A program made the translations under genes and the position numbers. The notes under the pieces are model-generated. The model was not told the origin of the DNA. It saw only the letters and a program-made list of their open reading frames with translations, and made no database searches. Positions 63,039 to 64,000 of a stretch of DNA of 64,000 nucleotides are shown in pieces (positions within the stretch are counted from its first letter, which is position 1; the number at the start of each line of letters is the position of its first letter). The stretch comes from JADJLQ01 sp964405735 (GTDB lineage: Bacteria; Bacteroidota; Bacteroidia; Chitinophagales; Saprospiraceae): contig CAYOPD010000008.1 in NCBI GenBank assembly GCA_964405735.1, forward strand, positions 1-64,000. Reading direction: 5' to 3'.

Positions 63039-63644
63039 ATGAAAAAATACATCGCTTTCCTGTTTTCCATCCTCCTTGGTCAGCTTGCTTTCGCCCAAAG
63101 CCTCACCAAAGACGAGCGAAAGGAAGCCCTTGAATTTATCGATTGGACCACTAAAGAATTAAAAAAGAGCCTGAAGGGCTTGTCCACTGCGCAGTTGAAT
63201 TTCCATCCTGCCCCGGACGCCTGGTCACCGCTGGAATGTTTATACCATATCGCGTATTCTGAAAAAGCCCTGAGAGCTTCCCTCGATATGGCCCTCCAGG
63301 CCCCGGCCGACTCCGCCACCAAAGCGCGGTTGACGACCACCGACCTCCAGGTCAAAAACAACATCATGGACCGGAGCAGCAAATTCAAAACCGCCACTCC
63401 ATTTGAACCCCTCAATACGGGCTTTAAATCCTTTGACGAAGCCTGGGCGGTTTTTGAAGAAAACAGGAAGTCCCTGGTGGACCTGATCAAAAATACCGAA
63501 CTTGATTTTCGCAACCACATCGTTAGCCGGGCTTTTGGCAGGATGGACGCTTACCAGTTTGTGCTGTTCATTGCCGGGCATTCCAACCGGCATACCCAGC
63601 AGATTGAAGAAGCCAAGGGGATTGCGGGGTATCCTAAGAAGTAG
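63039..63644 (+). CDS. Exported DinB-family protein
   Basis: The 201-residue precursor has a signal peptide (KKYIAFLFSILLGQLAFAQS). The DinB-like bundle is visible from LSTAQLNFHPAPDAWSPLEC, LYHIAYSEKAL and IAGHSNRHTQQIEEAK, with metal-binding histidines in YHIAYSE and GHSNRHT. An exported DinB protein is common in Bacteroidota, but its role is unknown. It lies 55 bases before the GH29 gene and may be co-transcribed with it. Confidence 0.9.
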   Translation: MKKYIAFLFSILLGQLAFAQSLTKDERKEALEFIDWTTKELKKSLKGLSTAQLNFHPAPDAWSPLECLYHIAYSEKALRASLDMALQAPADSATKARLTTTDLQVKNNIMDRSSKFKTATPFEPLNTGFKSFDEAWAVFEENRKSLVDLIKNTELDFRNHIVSRAFGRMDAYQFVLFIAGHSNRHTQQIEEAKGIAGYPKK

Positions 63645-63699
63645 TTTGAAGGGGGGTTCCTGAAATTTCGGAATTCGGTATTGCTTAAATAAAAACAAA

Positions 63700-64000
63700 A
63701 TGAAAAAATACCTGATAACTATCCTGTTTTGCATGATGGCAACCCTTTTCCTGTTTGCTCAATCACAACCGCAAACCTCAGCCCGTTTCCAAGCCACCTG
63801 GGAATCCCTGAATAACTATAAAGTGCCGGACTGGGTGCAGGATGCCAAATTCGGGGTGTTTATTCATTGGGGTGTCTATTCGGTACCGGCCTTTGGCAAT
63901 GAATGGTATCCCAGAAATATGTACAGAAAAGAGACCAAAGAATACCGGCATCATTTAAATACGTATGGACCACTTGATCAGTTTGGTTATAAGGATTTTA
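63700..64000 (+). CDS. GH29 alpha-L-fucosidase, exported (5' part only)
   Basis: The frame opens at an ATG at 63700 and is cut by the window end after 100 codons. It starts with a signal peptide (MKKYLITILFCMMATLFLFA then QSQPQ). The mature part reads VPDWVQDAKFGVFIHWGVYS, followed by VPAFGNEWYPRNMYR, the typical N-terminal barrel entry of GH29 alpha-L-fucosidases with the FGxFxHWG motif. The nucleophile and acid/base residues lie beyond the window. It would release fucose outside the cytoplasm, matching the GH106-like, GH51 and GH10 set. Confidence 0.9.
   Translation, partial: MKKYLITILFCMMATLFLFAQSQPQTSARFQATWESLNNYKVPDWVQDAKFGVFIHWGVYSVPAFGNEWYPRNMYRKETKEYRHHLNTYGPLDQFGYKDF

Overview
The window looks like a chromosomal stretch of a heterotrophic member of Bacteroidota. 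The signs are promoter boxes of the TTG / TAnnTTTG type, no Shine-Dalgarno sequences, and typical families of the phylum: a TonB-dependent receptor with a carboxypeptidase-like front domain, a propeller sensor kinase, PVC-type cytochrome proteins, and many exported glycoside hydrolases. A Saprospiria- or Chitinophagia-like affiliation is a guess. Two runs of exactly 100 N mark scaffold joins, so this is a draft assembly and probably metagenome-derived.

Layout. 0-9.4 kb: a GT2 and a GT39-like glycosyltransferase, two SAM methyltransferases, an AraD1/GguC-type FAH protein, a DUF1624 membrane protein, and a serine hydrolase fused to a ChbG-type deacetylase. 9.4-16.4 kb: signalling, with a class III adenylyl cyclase, a Gfo/Idh oxidoreductase, a block of hairpin-rich repeats, and a two-gene operon made of a cyclic-nucleotide-binding histidine kinase and a receiver-glutaredoxin-thioredoxin-reductase-like flavoprotein that has lost every expected redox cysteine. 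17-21.4 kb: an FG-GAP protein and a PVC-type cytochrome c protein. 22.3-32.9 kb: acid-sugar metabolism, with a GntP permease, DenD-like dehydrogenase and DUF1537 kinase around one divergent intergenic region, then an SDR / DHDPS-like aldolase / esterase / MFS / GNAT operon. 33-34.2 kb: an ECF sigma factor and a membrane-anchored protein ending in a YCII domain. 34.4-52.8 kb: exported sugar and glycan enzymes (DUF1080, Tat-type Gfo/Idh, GH-A cellulase-like, GH10, GH51, GH106-like, a GH-like/FGE-like fusion, sugar isomerase) with a carbonic anhydrase, a phosphoesterase and an alcohol dehydrogenase. 52.9-59.1 kb: a TonB receptor followed by a propeller histidine kinase and NarL-type regulator. 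59.4-64 kb: an orphan lipoprotein, an S9 peptidase, a DinB protein and the 5' end of a GH29 fucosidase.

How the genes may work together. The exported hydrolases suit release of arabinose, xylose, rhamnose and fucose from plant or algal polysaccharide. The GntP, DenD, kinase and aldolase-like genes suit uptake and breakdown of sugar acids. No SusC/SusD pair is present, so this is not a classical polysaccharide utilisation locus. The least explained parts are the cysteine-free flavoprotein response regulator with its cNMP-sensing kinase, and the YCII domain fused to an anti-sigma-like anchor.
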